This document shows positions 30,675 to 38,254 of a stretch of 38,254 bases of DNA, one piece after another. Below the pieces are notes generated by a model. That model worked only from the letters and a program-made list of their open reading frames with translations, had not been told where the DNA came from and searched no databases. Made by a program: the position numbers and the translations under genes. This DNA comes from Cryobacterium sp. M96 (GTDB lineage: Bacteria; Actinomycetota; Actinomycetes; Actinomycetales; Microbacteriaceae): positions 1 through 38,254 of the forward strand of contig NZ_PJJS01000040.1 in the NCBI RefSeq assembly GCF_002929845.1, written 5' to 3'. Numbering within the stretch: the stretch's first letter is position 1; the number at the start of each line of letters is the position of its first letter.

Positions 30675-32762
30675 TCAGCGCTGCCGCGCGGCCGCCACGA
30701 TCACGGCGATGCGGCCCGGAACCGAGTCGTCCTGGAGCGCGGTCACGTCGCCGAGCGCACGACCGGCCACGATATCGCCGAGGAGGCGACGCATGATCTT
30801 GCCCGAGCGGGTCTTGGGCAGGTCAGGCACAACGAACACCTCCTGCGGCCGGGCGACGACCCCGATGGCCTGCGTGACGTGCGCGCGCAGCAGTGGCTCG
30901 AGGGTGCCCCGGGCGGCCAGCCAGACCGCGGGGTCGCCCAGGTTGCCGCGCTCGCCGGAACCGCTGGTGGGGCGCGGTGCCGCGGCCGGGATCACGAAGG
31001 CCGCGATGGCCTCGCCTGTTCTCGCATCCGTCACGCCGACGACGCCGGCCTCGCCGACCAGCGGATGTGCGACGAGCGCCGACTCTATCTCGATCGTCGA
31101 CAAGCGGTGCCCGGACACGTTGATGACGTCGTCGACGCGGCCGAGGAGCCAGATGTCGCCGTCGTCGTCGTATTTCGCGCCGTCGCCGGAGAAGAAGAAG
31201 CCCTGCTTCGCGAACCGGGCCCAGTAGGAGTCGCGGTAGCGCTCGGGGTCGCCCCAGACGGTGCGGGCCATGCCTGGCCAGGTGCCCTCGATCACGAGGT
31301 AGCCGCCGGAGCCGAACGGCACCGGCCGGCCGTGGTCGTCGACGACGTGGGTCGTCAGGCCCGGCAGGGCGCGCAGGGCCGAACCGGGCTTGAGCGTGCT
31401 GACGCCCGGTAGCGGCGCCATCACGGCGGCGCCGGTCTCAGACTGCCACCAGGTGTCCACGATGGGGGCGCTGCCAGCGCCGATGTTCTCGCGGAACCAC
31501 ACCCAGGCCTCCGGGTTGATGGCCTCGCCGACCGACCCGAGCAGACGGATGCTGGACAGGTCGAACTCGCTCGGCAGCCCTTCCGGGAACCACGTCATCA
31601 ACGTGCGGATGAGTGTTGGCGCCGTGTAATAGGTGGTCACCCCGTAGCGCTCGATGATCTCGAGGTGCCGGCCCGGATGCGGGGTGTTCGGCGTTCCCTC
31701 GTAGATCACCGAGGTGGTGCCGTTGGAGAGCGGCCCGTAGTGCACATAGCTGTGAGCGGTAACCCAGGCCAGGTCGGCCGTGCACCAGTGCACGTCGTCG
31801 TCCTTGACGTCGAAGACGGCCCAGTGGCTCCAGGAGGTGTGCGTGAGGTACCCGCCGCTGGTGTGCACGAGCCCCTTCGGAGTACCCGTCGTGCCCGAGG
31901 TGTAGATGATGAACAGCGGGGTCTCCGCGTCGAAGTACGCGGGTTCGTGCACGGGGGAGGCGAGGTCGACGCTGTCGTGCCACCAGACATCCCGGCCCGG
32001 CGTGAAGGGGATGTCGGGGGTCAGGTCGCCGGTGCGGCGCACCACGAGCACGTGCTCGATCGAGTCCACGCCCGCGACGGCCTCGTCGGCCGCGGCCTTG
32101 ACCGGCACGGCCTGACCCCGGCGGAACTGGCCGTCGGTGGTCACGAGCAGCTTCGCGCCGGTGTCCTCGACCCGGAACCGCAGCGCTTCGGCGGAGAAGC
32201 CGCCGAAGACGAGCGAGTGCACGGCGCCGAGGCGCGCGATGGCGAGGGTGATGATGATGGTTTCGAGGATCACCGGCAGGTAGAGCACGACCCGGTCGCC
32301 CGGCACGATGCCGAGGTCGGTAAGCGTGTTGGCGGCGCGGTTCACCGCGCGTTCGAGTTCGGCATAGGTGATCGTTCGGCGGTCGCCGGGCTCTCCCTCG
32401 AAGTAGAAGGCGACCTTGTCACCCTTGCCGGCGGCCACGTGCCGGTCGACGCAGTTGACGGCCACGTTGAGCTTGCCGCCCGCGAACCACTCGGCGCGGG
32501 GAATGGAGAGCACGCCGTCGGCGTCCGCCCTGGCCGGCTGCCAGGTGTGGTCGGTGTGCCACGGCTCGGCCCAGTCGAGGCGGTTGGCCTGCTCGGCCCA
32601 GAACGCGATCGGATCGGCGGCGGCCCGGTCCCACCAGGTGGCGTCGACGTTGGCCTGCGCCGCGAAGGCGGCCGGGGCCGGGTAGCGCCGGGTTTCGGTC
32701 AGGAGATTACGGATGGTGGCGCTCGCCGGATCGAACGGGGCCGGCATCGGCGTCAGGCCCAT
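30675..32762 (-). CDS. acs: Acetyl-CoA synthetase
   Basis: Activates acetate to acetyl-CoA through acetyl-AMP. The 695-residue length and motifs fit Acs: the A3 loop YTSGTTGTPKG, the DTWWQSETG motif that shapes the acetate pocket, WLLGRVDDVINVSGHRLST, and the catalytic, acetylation-regulated lysine K655 in PKTRSGKIMRR. Both WWDRAAADPIAFW and the early VNCVDRH segments are typical. The first ATG (32762) lies inside the last codons of the upstream ABC permease gene (10-base overlap); a second ATG at 32747 is also possible. Overlap implies cotranscription with a sulfonate/taurine-type transporter, which is unusual for acs. Confidence 0.96.
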   Translation of the reverse strand: MGLTPMPAPFDPASATIRNLLTETRRYPAPAAFAAQANVDATWWDRAAADPIAFWAEQANRLDWAEPWHTDHTWQPARADADGVLSIPRAEWFAGGKLNVAVNCVDRHVAAGKGDKVAFYFEGEPGDRRTITYAELERAVNRAANTLTDLGIVPGDRVVLYLPVILETIIITLAIARLGAVHSLVFGGFSAEALRFRVEDTGAKLLVTTDGQFRRGQAVPVKAAADEAVAGVDSIEHVLVVRRTGDLTPDIPFTPGRDVWWHDSVDLASPVHEPAYFDAETPLFIIYTSGTTGTPKGLVHTSGGYLTHTSWSHWAVFDVKDDDVHWCTADLAWVTAHSYVHYGPLSNGTTSVIYEGTPNTPHPGRHLEIIERYGVTTYYTAPTLIRTLMTWFPEGLPSEFDLSSIRLLGSVGEAINPEAWVWFRENIGAGSAPIVDTWWQSETGAAVMAPLPGVSTLKPGSALRALPGLTTHVVDDHGRPVPFGSGGYLVIEGTWPGMARTVWGDPERYRDSYWARFAKQGFFFSGDGAKYDDDGDIWLLGRVDDVINVSGHRLSTIEIESALVAHPLVGEAGVVGVTDARTGEAIAAFVIPAAAPRPTSGSGERGNLGDPAVWLAARGTLEPLLRAHVTQAIGVVARPQEVFVVPDLPKTRSGKIMRRLLGDIVAGRALGDVTALQDDSVPGRIAVIVAAARQR

Positions 32763-33640
32763 TTGCGGTTCGCCCAGCGCTCGAAGAGGCCAACGGCGGC
32801 ATCCGTCAGCTTGCCGAGGATGGCGAGCAGGATGATGGCGAGCAGGATGCGGTCGATGCGGCCGTTGTTCTGGGAGTCGATCAGCAGGAAGCCCAGCCCC
32901 ATCGAGGAGGCGATCAGCTCGGCGGCCACGAGGAACAGCCAGGCCTGGGCCAGAGCCAGCCGCAGCCCGGAGACCACGGCGGGGATCACCGCGGGCAGCT
33001 GCACGGCCGTGAACAGGCGCGCCCTGCGCAGGCCGAACGCGCGGCCCGCCTCCACGAGCTGACGGTCGACGTGCCGCAGCGCCGCAGACACGGTCGTGTA
33101 AACGGGGAAGAAGGCGCCGATGGCGATCAGGGTGAGCTTGGACTCCTCGCCGATCTTCAGCCAGAGGATGAGCAGGGGAACCCAGGCGAGCGACGGCACC
33201 GCCCGGATGGCGCCAAGGGTAGGGGCGAACAGTACGTCGGCGGCCCGGGACAGGCCGACTAGGGCGCCCAGGGCGATGCCCAGGGCGGCGCCGACGGCGA
33301 AACCGATGAGCACTCGCTGGGTGGAGATCGCCGCGTACTGGCCGAGCAGCCCGCTCGCGAACAGGTCGACGCCGGCCTGCCAGACCATCGCGGGGGAGGG
33401 CAGTTGGGCCATCGTGAACACGCCGAGCGCGGTGGTGAGCTGCCAGGCCGCGAGGATCAGGACCGGCAGGACCGCTCCGCCGCCGAGGGCGATCCAGCCG
33501 CGCGAGGCGAGCGGCCGGCGCGGGGCACGCGCCGTGCGGGCGGCGGGGGCGGATGCAGCGAATGCGGTGGCGTCGGGCACGGTCCGGGCCGACGTGCGCG
33601 GCAGCGTGCGGGGCAGTGTGCGGGGCACAGTCTCGGTCAT
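32753..33640 (-). CDS. ABC transporter permease, SsuC/TauC type
   Basis: A 295-residue inner-membrane subunit with about six transmembrane segments. The EAA cytoplasmic loop (VEAGRAFGLRRARLFTAVQLPAVIP) docks onto the ATPase. The late AELIASSMGLGFLL is characteristic of the aliphatic sulfonate/taurine/nitrate permease family. A long N-terminal cytoplasmic lead contains tandem RTLP units (PRTLPRTLPRTSART). The start ATG has GAGAGGA 7 bases upstream. Its stop overlaps the start of acs. Confidence 0.93.
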   Translation of the reverse strand: MTETVPRTLPRTLPRTSARTVPDATAFAASAPAARTARAPRRPLASRGWIALGGGAVLPVLILAAWQLTTALGVFTMAQLPSPAMVWQAGVDLFASGLLGQYAAISTQRVLIGFAVGAALGIALGALVGLSRAADVLFAPTLGAIRAVPSLAWVPLLILWLKIGEESKLTLIAIGAFFPVYTTVSAALRHVDRQLVEAGRAFGLRRARLFTAVQLPAVIPAVVSGLRLALAQAWLFLVAAELIASSMGLGFLLIDSQNNGRIDRILLAIILLAILGKLTDAAVGLFERWANRKWA

Positions 33641-33712
33641 GGTCGCGTCCTCTCGGTGGGTGGCGCTGGTGGGGCCGGGGTGCTGGGTGCAGGGGGTGCT
33701 GGTGGTGCGGGT

Positions 33713-33738
33713 GTCCGGGGCGGTTGCCCGCCCCGGAC
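33713..33738. promoter_or_regulatory. Perfect 11-bp hairpin between binding-protein and permease genes
   Basis: GTCCGGGGCGG and CCGCCCCGGAC flank a TTGC loop. It lies 20 bases past the stop of the binding-protein gene and 72 bases before the permease start on the minus strand. Such intra-operon hairpins usually stabilise the binding-protein mRNA or partly terminate transcription, so that the binding protein is made in excess over the permease. Confidence 0.65.
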
Positions 33739-33758
33739 GGCGCTACGGTGGTTCCTGA

Positions 33759-34817
33759 TTACTCCGTGACGACCGACGGGTCGGCCTTCGTGGCGAAGCT
33801 GTCGTTGACGATCGTGTCGAGGGCGTCGTCGATCTGGCTCTGCGCTGCCACGTCACCGGCGGCGACGAAGGTCGGGCCGATCTTCTTCAGCACCGTGAGC
33901 TGGGCCTTGCCGGGCACGTTGTCCACGTCGAGGTTGGAACGCTCGGTGATCACCGTGGTGGCCACGGCGAGGTCGAGGCCCGAGACGCCGGCCAGGATCT
34001 CGGCGGTCTGGCTGGGGTTCTCGAGCGCCCAGGCGCGGGCGTGCTCGTAGACGTCGACGACGGTCTGGGCCACATCGGGCTTCTCGGTCAGGAAGCTTTC
34101 GGTGGCGTTGAGGAACCCGTAGCTGTTGAAGTCGACGTTGCGGTAGAGCAGCTCCGCGCCGGCAGCCTCGGCACCGGCCATGATCGGGTCGAGTCCGGCC
34201 CAGGCGTCGACCGAGCCGTTCTGGAGGGCAGCCCAGCCGTCGGCGTGCTGCAGGTTCTGCACGGTCACGTCGTCGAGGGTGAGTCCGGCCTCCTCCAGAG
34301 ACTGGAGCAGGAAGAAGTAGGGGTCGGTGCCCTTGGTGGCGGCGATCTGCTTGCCCTTGAGATCGGCGACGTCGGTGATCGCGGAGTCGCCGGGAACGAC
34401 GAGGGCCGCCCACTCGGGCTGCGAGAAGATGTCGATGACCTGGATCGGCGAGCCGTTCGAGCGGAACAGCAGCGCGGCCGAGCCGGCGGTGGAACCCACG
34501 TCGATGGCATTGGCGCGCAGTGCCTCGTTGGCCTTGTTGGAGCCGGCCGACTGTACCCAGTTCACGGCGATGTCCTGGTCGCTGAGGGCATCCTCGAGCC
34601 AGCCCTGGTCCTTGATCACCAGGCTGAGCGGGTTGTAGGTGGCGAAGTCGATGTTGAGGGTGCCGCCGGTGGTGACGGTGGTCTTACCCGCTTCGGCGGC
34701 CTCGGCCGGCTCGGCGACCGGTTGGTTTTCACCCGCGACGCAGCCGGTGAGCAGCAGGGCGGCGGCGGTTGCGACGGCAAGGAGTGCGATTCGTGTGGTG
34801 GAGCGGTGCTGTGTCAT
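33759..34817 (-). CDS. Sulfonate/taurine-type ABC substrate-binding lipoprotein
   Basis: A 352-residue periplasmic-type binding protein (SsuA/TauA/NMT1 family), anchored outside the membrane. The lipoprotein signal peptide ends LLLTGC with lipidated C26. The mature part has the two-lobe fold marks NPLSLVIKDQGWLEDAL, VGSTAGSAAL, DLKGKQIAATKGT and DAWAGLDP. It delivers its ligand to the permease and ATPase encoded on either side. Ligand identity (alkanesulfonate, taurine or another small anion) cannot be read from sequence. The start ATG has GAGAGAT about 3-9 bases upstream. Confidence 0.93.
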   Translation of the reverse strand: MTQHRSTTRIALLAVATAAALLLTGCVAGENQPVAEPAEAAEAGKTTVTTGGTLNIDFATYNPLSLVIKDQGWLEDALSDQDIAVNWVQSAGSNKANEALRANAIDVGSTAGSAALLFRSNGSPIQVIDIFSQPEWAALVVPGDSAITDVADLKGKQIAATKGTDPYFFLLQSLEEAGLTLDDVTVQNLQHADGWAALQNGSVDAWAGLDPIMAGAEAAGAELLYRNVDFNSYGFLNATESFLTEKPDVAQTVVDVYEHARAWALENPSQTAEILAGVSGLDLAVATTVITERSNLDVDNVPGKAQLTVLKKIGPTFVAAGDVAAQSQIDDALDTIVNDSFATKADPSVVTE

Positions 34818-34912
34818 CGGGATCTCTCAGTTGATTGGGCAGCGGATGCTGCACCCGGTGTGGGAAAGCGGTGGTGAAAGCAGTGCGGTGGTGAAGTGGT
34901 GAGGCAGAAAAG

Positions 34913-35845
34913 TCAGTAGGGGAAGGCCGGGATGGTAGAGGTCGCGGCGAGCCCGCGTGCCTCGCCGTGGCGGTCGATGCCGAGCCCGGCGAGAAGTCGT
35001 CCGCGCAGTTCGGCGAGTTCCGCCGAGCCGCGGTCGCGGGGGCGGGCCCCGGGAACGGTGAGTTCCTGCACGATGGTCGCGCCGGCGCGGGTGTCGTTGT
35101 CGGGCCGGCCGAGCAGGATGATCCGGTCGGCCAATTGCAGCGCCTCGTCGACGTCGTGCGTGACCAGGAGGACCGTCGTCGGCGCCTGGGCGTGCACGTC
35201 GAGCAGGAGGTCCTGCATCTTCAGGCGGGTGAGCGCGTCGAGGGCGCCGAACGGTTCGTCGAGCAGCAGAACGCCCGGGTTGCGGGCCAACGCCCGGGCG
35301 AGGGAGGCACGCTGCGCCATCCCGCCGGAGATGGCCTGGGGGCGGTGGCCGGCGAACGCGGCCAGACCGACCAGCTCGATCAGTTCGGCGACGCGGGCGC
35401 GGCCGGCGGCCCGCGGGGTGCCGCGGGGCAGTCCCAGTGCGACGTTCTCGGTGACGTTGCGCCAGGGCAGCAGGCGCGGCTCCTGAAATCCGACCGCGCA
35501 GCGCGGGTCGATGCCGGCGACGGGCGAGCCGTCGATTCTCACCTGGCCGATGGTCGGGGAGTCGAGGCCGCCCGCGATGCGGAGCAGAGTGGACTTGCCG
35601 CATCCGCTCGTGCCCAGAATCGCCAGCACCTCGCCGGGCCGCACCGTGAGGGAAATGTCGCGGAGCACCGGGGGTAGGGCGGTGGCCCCGCGGGTCGTGG
35701 CAGGGGCGAACGTGCGGCCGATCGCCTCGAACTCGACTGTGCAGGCCGAGTTTCCGGTCGTGGTCGTGGCCGTGGATCTGGACGCCGCGCCGCGCACGGA
35801 CGCCGGATCGGCGAACGCCTCGTGTGGTGCGGCGCGGTGCGGCAT
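34913..35845 (-). CDS. ABC transporter ATP-binding protein, SsuB/TauB type
   Basis: A 310-residue importer ATPase: Walker A GTSGCGKST (78-86), Q-loop QEPRLLPW, signature ISGGMAQR, Walker B VLLLDEPFGALD, switch His in VTHDVDEA. The Q-E-P-R-L-L-P-W and G-M-A-Q-R wording is typical of the nitrate/sulfonate/taurine group. The ATG at 35845 (MPHRAAPHEAF) is chosen because the upstream part of the open frame lies in the divergent promoter region and is not family sequence; the ribosome site is weak. It is the first gene of a minus-strand unit with the binding protein, permease and acs. Confidence 0.92.
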   Translation of the reverse strand: MPHRAAPHEAFADPASVRGAASRSTATTTTGNSACTVEFEAIGRTFAPATTRGATALPPVLRDISLTVRPGEVLAILGTSGCGKSTLLRIAGGLDSPTIGQVRIDGSPVAGIDPRCAVGFQEPRLLPWRNVTENVALGLPRGTPRAAGRARVAELIELVGLAAFAGHRPQAISGGMAQRASLARALARNPGVLLLDEPFGALDALTRLKMQDLLLDVHAQAPTTVLLVTHDVDEALQLADRIILLGRPDNDTRAGATIVQELTVPGARPRDRGSAELAELRGRLLAGLGIDRHGEARGLAATSTIPAFPY

Positions 35846-35966
35846 GGGCGGCTTTCGGTCGAGGGAGGGGAAGAGTTGCTTGACGTTAGCCGAGGGCAGA
35901 CGGATGCTGCTGGGCCGGCCGCAACCCGACGTAACACGCGGCGCTTCTTCTTGGGATGATGGGGCC

Positions 35967-36803
35967 ATGACTCGAACCGTTTCCGGAGCCCGTGTGCTCA
36001 TTACCGGTGCCGCCAGCGGCATGGGCCGCCTCTATGCCGAGCGGGCCGTCGCCGAGGGCGCGAAAGCCGTGATCCTCTGGGACCGGGACGCCGGGGCGCT
36101 GACCCGTGCGGCCGGCATCCTCGGCGATCGGGCCGGCGAGGGCACGCTCGTTGTCCCGTATGTCGTGGACATCGCCGACCTCGGCGCGATCGCCCAGACC
36201 GCCCAGCGGGTGCGCACGGAGGTCGGCGACCCGGACATCGTGATCAACAACGCCGGCATCGTGCGCGGAGCCTTCTTCTGGGAGCACGACAACGGCGCGG
36301 ACACGCGGCCGACCATGCAGATCAACGCGCTCGCGCCGATGTACATCGCCCGGGAGTTCCTCCCGGCGATGATGGCCAATCGCGGTCGTGCGTCGCGTAT
36401 CGTGAACATCGCGTCGGCGGCCGGGATGCTCTCGAACCCTCGGATGAGCGTCTATGCGGCGTCGAAGGCGGCCCTGATCGGGTGGGGCGACTCGCTGCGT
36501 CTGGAGCTCAAGCAGCAACGGTTCGGGCACGTGAAGGTCACGACCGTCTGCCCCAGCTACATCTCGACCGGGATGTTCGAGGGTGCCCGCGGTCCGCTGC
36601 TGACGCCGGTGATGACGCCGGAATACGTGGTCGAACGGGTCTGGCAGGCGATGCTCGCGGGCAAGCCCATGCTCACCATGCCGTGGACGGTCGTGCTCTC
36701 GAAGGTGGTCCGCGGTCTGCTGCCGCTGCCCCTGTGGGACGTCGTCGCGGGTCGGGTCTTCGGTGTCTACGGCTCCATGGACAAATTCACCGGTCGCCCC
36801 TAA
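35967..36803 (+). CDS. SDR family oxidoreductase
   Basis: A 278-residue classical short-chain dehydrogenase: TGAASGMGR cofactor motif (about 13-21), NNAGI, the catalytic Ser in IVNIASAAG, and Y-A-A-S-K. The C-terminal region after TGMF carries a hydrophobic stretch (PWTVVLSKVVRGLLPLPLWDVVAGRVFG) that may sit on the membrane, as in some lipid-acting SDRs. Substrate unknown. GATGAT lies 6 bases before the ATG, compatible with a leaderless promoter. It is divergent from the ABC transporter operon. Confidence 0.9.
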   Translation: MTRTVSGARVLITGAASGMGRLYAERAVAEGAKAVILWDRDAGALTRAAGILGDRAGEGTLVVPYVVDIADLGAIAQTAQRVRTEVGDPDIVINNAGIVRGAFFWEHDNGADTRPTMQINALAPMYIAREFLPAMMANRGRASRIVNIASAAGMLSNPRMSVYAASKAALIGWGDSLRLELKQQRFGHVKVTTVCPSYISTGMFEGARGPLLTPVMTPEYVVERVWQAMLAGKPMLTMPWTVVLSKVVRGLLPLPLWDVVAGRVFGVYGSMDKFTGRP

Positions 36804-36813
36804 CCCGAGCCCC

Positions 36814-36888
36814 GGTGGTCGAGCCTGTCGAGACCCGGCGACCCGCCCTCCCGAGGTTCCCCGCCGGTGGTCGAGCCTGTCAAGACCC
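36814..36888. repeat. Two copies of the interspersed GGTGGTCGAGCCTGTCGAGACC repeat
   Basis: One copy at 36814-36836 and a second at 36866-36888 that differs by one base (TCAAGACC). They lie in the gap between the SDR and the HNH pseudogene. The core is an imperfect dyad (GGTC...GACC). They may serve as a bidirectional transcription end here. Confidence 0.85.
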
Positions 36889-36905
36889 GGGACGAGAGCC
36901 GCGCC

Positions 36906-38254
36906 CTACAGCCCCACCCGCTTGCTCGGCAGTGCGATCAGTGTCTGCTCCGGATCGTTCTCCACCGGTGGCCGGAGCCAGTGTTGCGTTCCGGTGCGGG
37001 TGATCTTCCAGTGCTGGTTGTGCAGCAGTAGGTGGTGCGGGTGGCAGAGCAGCACTCCGTCGGCGAGGTTGGTGTCTCCGCTGACTGTGAGCCAGTCGTT
37101 GATGTGGTGGGCTTCGGTCCAGGCCGGTGATCTGTCGCAGTCGACCCACCGGCATCCGCCGTCGCAGAGCACCCGGTCGATGGTTTCCTGCGAGATGGGG
37201 ACCGGGTTGCCTTCGATCTGCCCGTGAGCGGCGGGTTCGGCGGCACCCGGCTCGGCGGGTTCGGCTGTGAGGGCCTTCTCGGTCACGATCACGCGCCGCC
37301 TGGCGGCGTCCGCCGAAGACCCGGCCGGGGTCGGCTTCGCCGGCGATTGTGAGCAGTTGCACGAGGGAGTCCGTGTTGATCTGCTCGGTGCTGCGCGGGT
37401 CGTCCTGCTTTTTTTGGGCCCAGGCGGCGCGTTCCGGGTCGACGAAGCGTACTCCGCCGCGGCGGGGGCTGGTGATGGAGTCGAAGGTGGAGAGCACGAA
37501 CTCGCCGTCTTCGGGGGCGAAGAGCCCGTTCAGGCGCACGTTGCCATTGCTCAGCCGGTAGACCTTCAGGTAGCGGTCGTCGTGGGCCTGCTTCTCGCGG
37601 GCGGCGATGCCGGCCTGATCGAGCCGGTCGCGCATCCGGCGGGCCCGTTTGAAGACCTCGTCGGCATTCAGTGACGGTGCCTCGGTGAGGAGCGCCGCGA
37701 GGGCCACCCGGAGCTTCTCCGCGGTAACTGCCGCGTCGATCTGGCCGAGCCGGCCCGGATAGCCTCGGCCGCGTCAACCGAGAGCGTGCCGGCGGTGACG
37801 CCCCGGGCAACCGGCGCCTGCCAGGGCACCCTCGCGGCGAACGCCGCGACGTCGACAGCGTCGGCGTCGGCGTCGGGCGTCGGGCGTCGGGCGTCGAGAG
37901 CGTCGAGAGTGCCTCTTCGACCAGCTTGTCGGCCGCCTCGGTGTCGGCCATCATCGTGCCGACCGCGACGAGCTTGTAGGCGTCGCCCTTGGATGAGCCG
38001 GTCCAGTTCTGGATCAGGGCCTCGGGCGAGAGGAACCCCTGCTGCGCGGCCAGCCCCGAGTGGCCAAGTTCCGGGCGGGACCGGCGGGCGATGGTTGCGG
38101 CCATCAACGCGGCATAGGTGTCGAGCAGACGGCGCGCGCAGGCGATCCGCTTCTGGCCGGCCAAAGCCTCGGCGTCGGGAAGAGTCGCGAGGTCGGCGCT
38201 CGAGGAGCCCAGCAGGGCGACGGCGTCGGCCGCCTGCCTGAGGTCATCCGCGAG
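36906..38254 (-). pseudogene. DUF222/HNH endonuclease pseudogene, frameshifted and cut by window edge
   Basis: Pieces of one DUF222-HNH protein lie in successive frames on the minus strand. The N-terminal piece (38254 to about 37893) includes ARRLLDTYAALMAATIARRS. A middle piece is VDVAAFAARVPWQAPVARG. A third begins LGQIDAAVTAEKLRVALAALL and runs to VFGGRRQAAR. The C-terminal piece, VIVTEKAL onward, carries the nuclease signature CRWVDCDRSPAWTEAHHI...NLADGVLLCHPHHLLLH. Lesions: (1) two extra C bases in a TCGGCG/TCGGGCG microsatellite (about 37873-37893); (2) one missing base near 37750; (3) a two-base loss or one-base gain near 37295. Without these changes a full family protein would be read. 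The 5' end is outside the window. Neighbouring genes are intact, so wholesale sequencing error is unlikely. Confidence 0.82.
37861..37893. repeat. Microsatellite TCGGCG x2 / TCGGGCG x3 in HNH pseudogene
   Basis: Two 6-base units followed by three 7-base units. Turning two of the 7-mers back into 6-mers restores a continuous frame (…TPDADADADADAVDV…). Confidence 0.85.

Noticed and set aside
31665..33062. 465-residue plus-strand open frame opposite acs and the permease
   Set aside because: Crosses a real gene boundary on the other strand and has no recognisable motif.
36906..37292. HNH domain as an independent homing endonuclease or retron/defence gene
   Set aside because: The DUF222 part lies upstream in other frames, so it is one broken DUF222-HNH gene.
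37861..37900. Possible CRISPR or recombination hotspot
   Set aside because: Units of 6-7 bases are a microsatellite; no spacers or direct repeats of CRISPR size.

Overview
This is chromosomal DNA from a high-GC Gram-positive actinobacterium. It most resembles Microbacteriaceae (Cryobacterium/Leifsonia-like). The reasons are the strong G/C third-position bias, frequent GTG starts, leaderless-looking promoters (TANNNT 6-7 nt before ATG), a HAIR-like operator before a clpB-type gene, a DUF222/HNH endonuclease gene, and an interspersed GGTCGAGCCTGTCGAGACC-type repeat that I associate from memory with this family. I see no tRNA, rRNA, CRISPR array, insertion sequence or prophage. All identifications are from reading motifs; no database search was run.

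Layout. 1-400: intergenic DNA with strong inverted repeats. 401-5449 (minus strand): a histidine phosphatase, a C-terminally truncated class II fructose-1,6-bisphosphatase (GlpX) and a SWIM/SNF2 helicase. 5519-11483 (minus): an amine-catabolism operon read as aldehyde dehydrogenase, copper amine oxidase, tandem universal stress protein, APC permease. A promoter and a candidate operator precede it. 11724-13913 (plus): a ClpB-type disaggregase without the N-domain, behind a HAIR-like site. 14019-15065 (plus): a zinc alcohol dehydrogenase, overlapping tail-to-tail with a flavin disulfide oxidoreductase (minus), which follows a nitroreductase.

17408-24507 (minus): a tightly packed run of DUF6421 protein, SDR, ABC ATPase, ABC permease, threonine-aldolase-family enzyme and acyl-CoA ligase. 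Most junctions overlap, and the run ends at a 17-bp hairpin terminator. 24951-36803: a DUF1622 membrane protein, a SAM methyltransferase, an LLM oxidoreductase, glycerate kinase, phosphoglycerate mutase and a GGGDF-repeat protein. These are followed by a sulfonate/taurine-type ABC transporter (ATPase, binding protein, permease) whose last gene overlaps acetyl-CoA synthetase, and by an SDR. 36906-38254: a DUF222/HNH endonuclease pseudogene with three frame disruptions, running off the window.

How the genes work together. The amine operon gives a clear route: uptake, oxidative deamination to an aldehyde plus ammonia and H2O2, then oxidation to the acid. Glycerate kinase and phosphoglycerate mutase are a plausible glycerate-to-glycolysis pair. 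The best candidate for an undescribed system is the DUF6421-SDR-aldolase-ligase run. The DUF6421 protein carries an HDxTH...ExxxD arrangement resembling a gluzincin metal site, and a dyad that could bind an Lrp-like regulator lies upstream.
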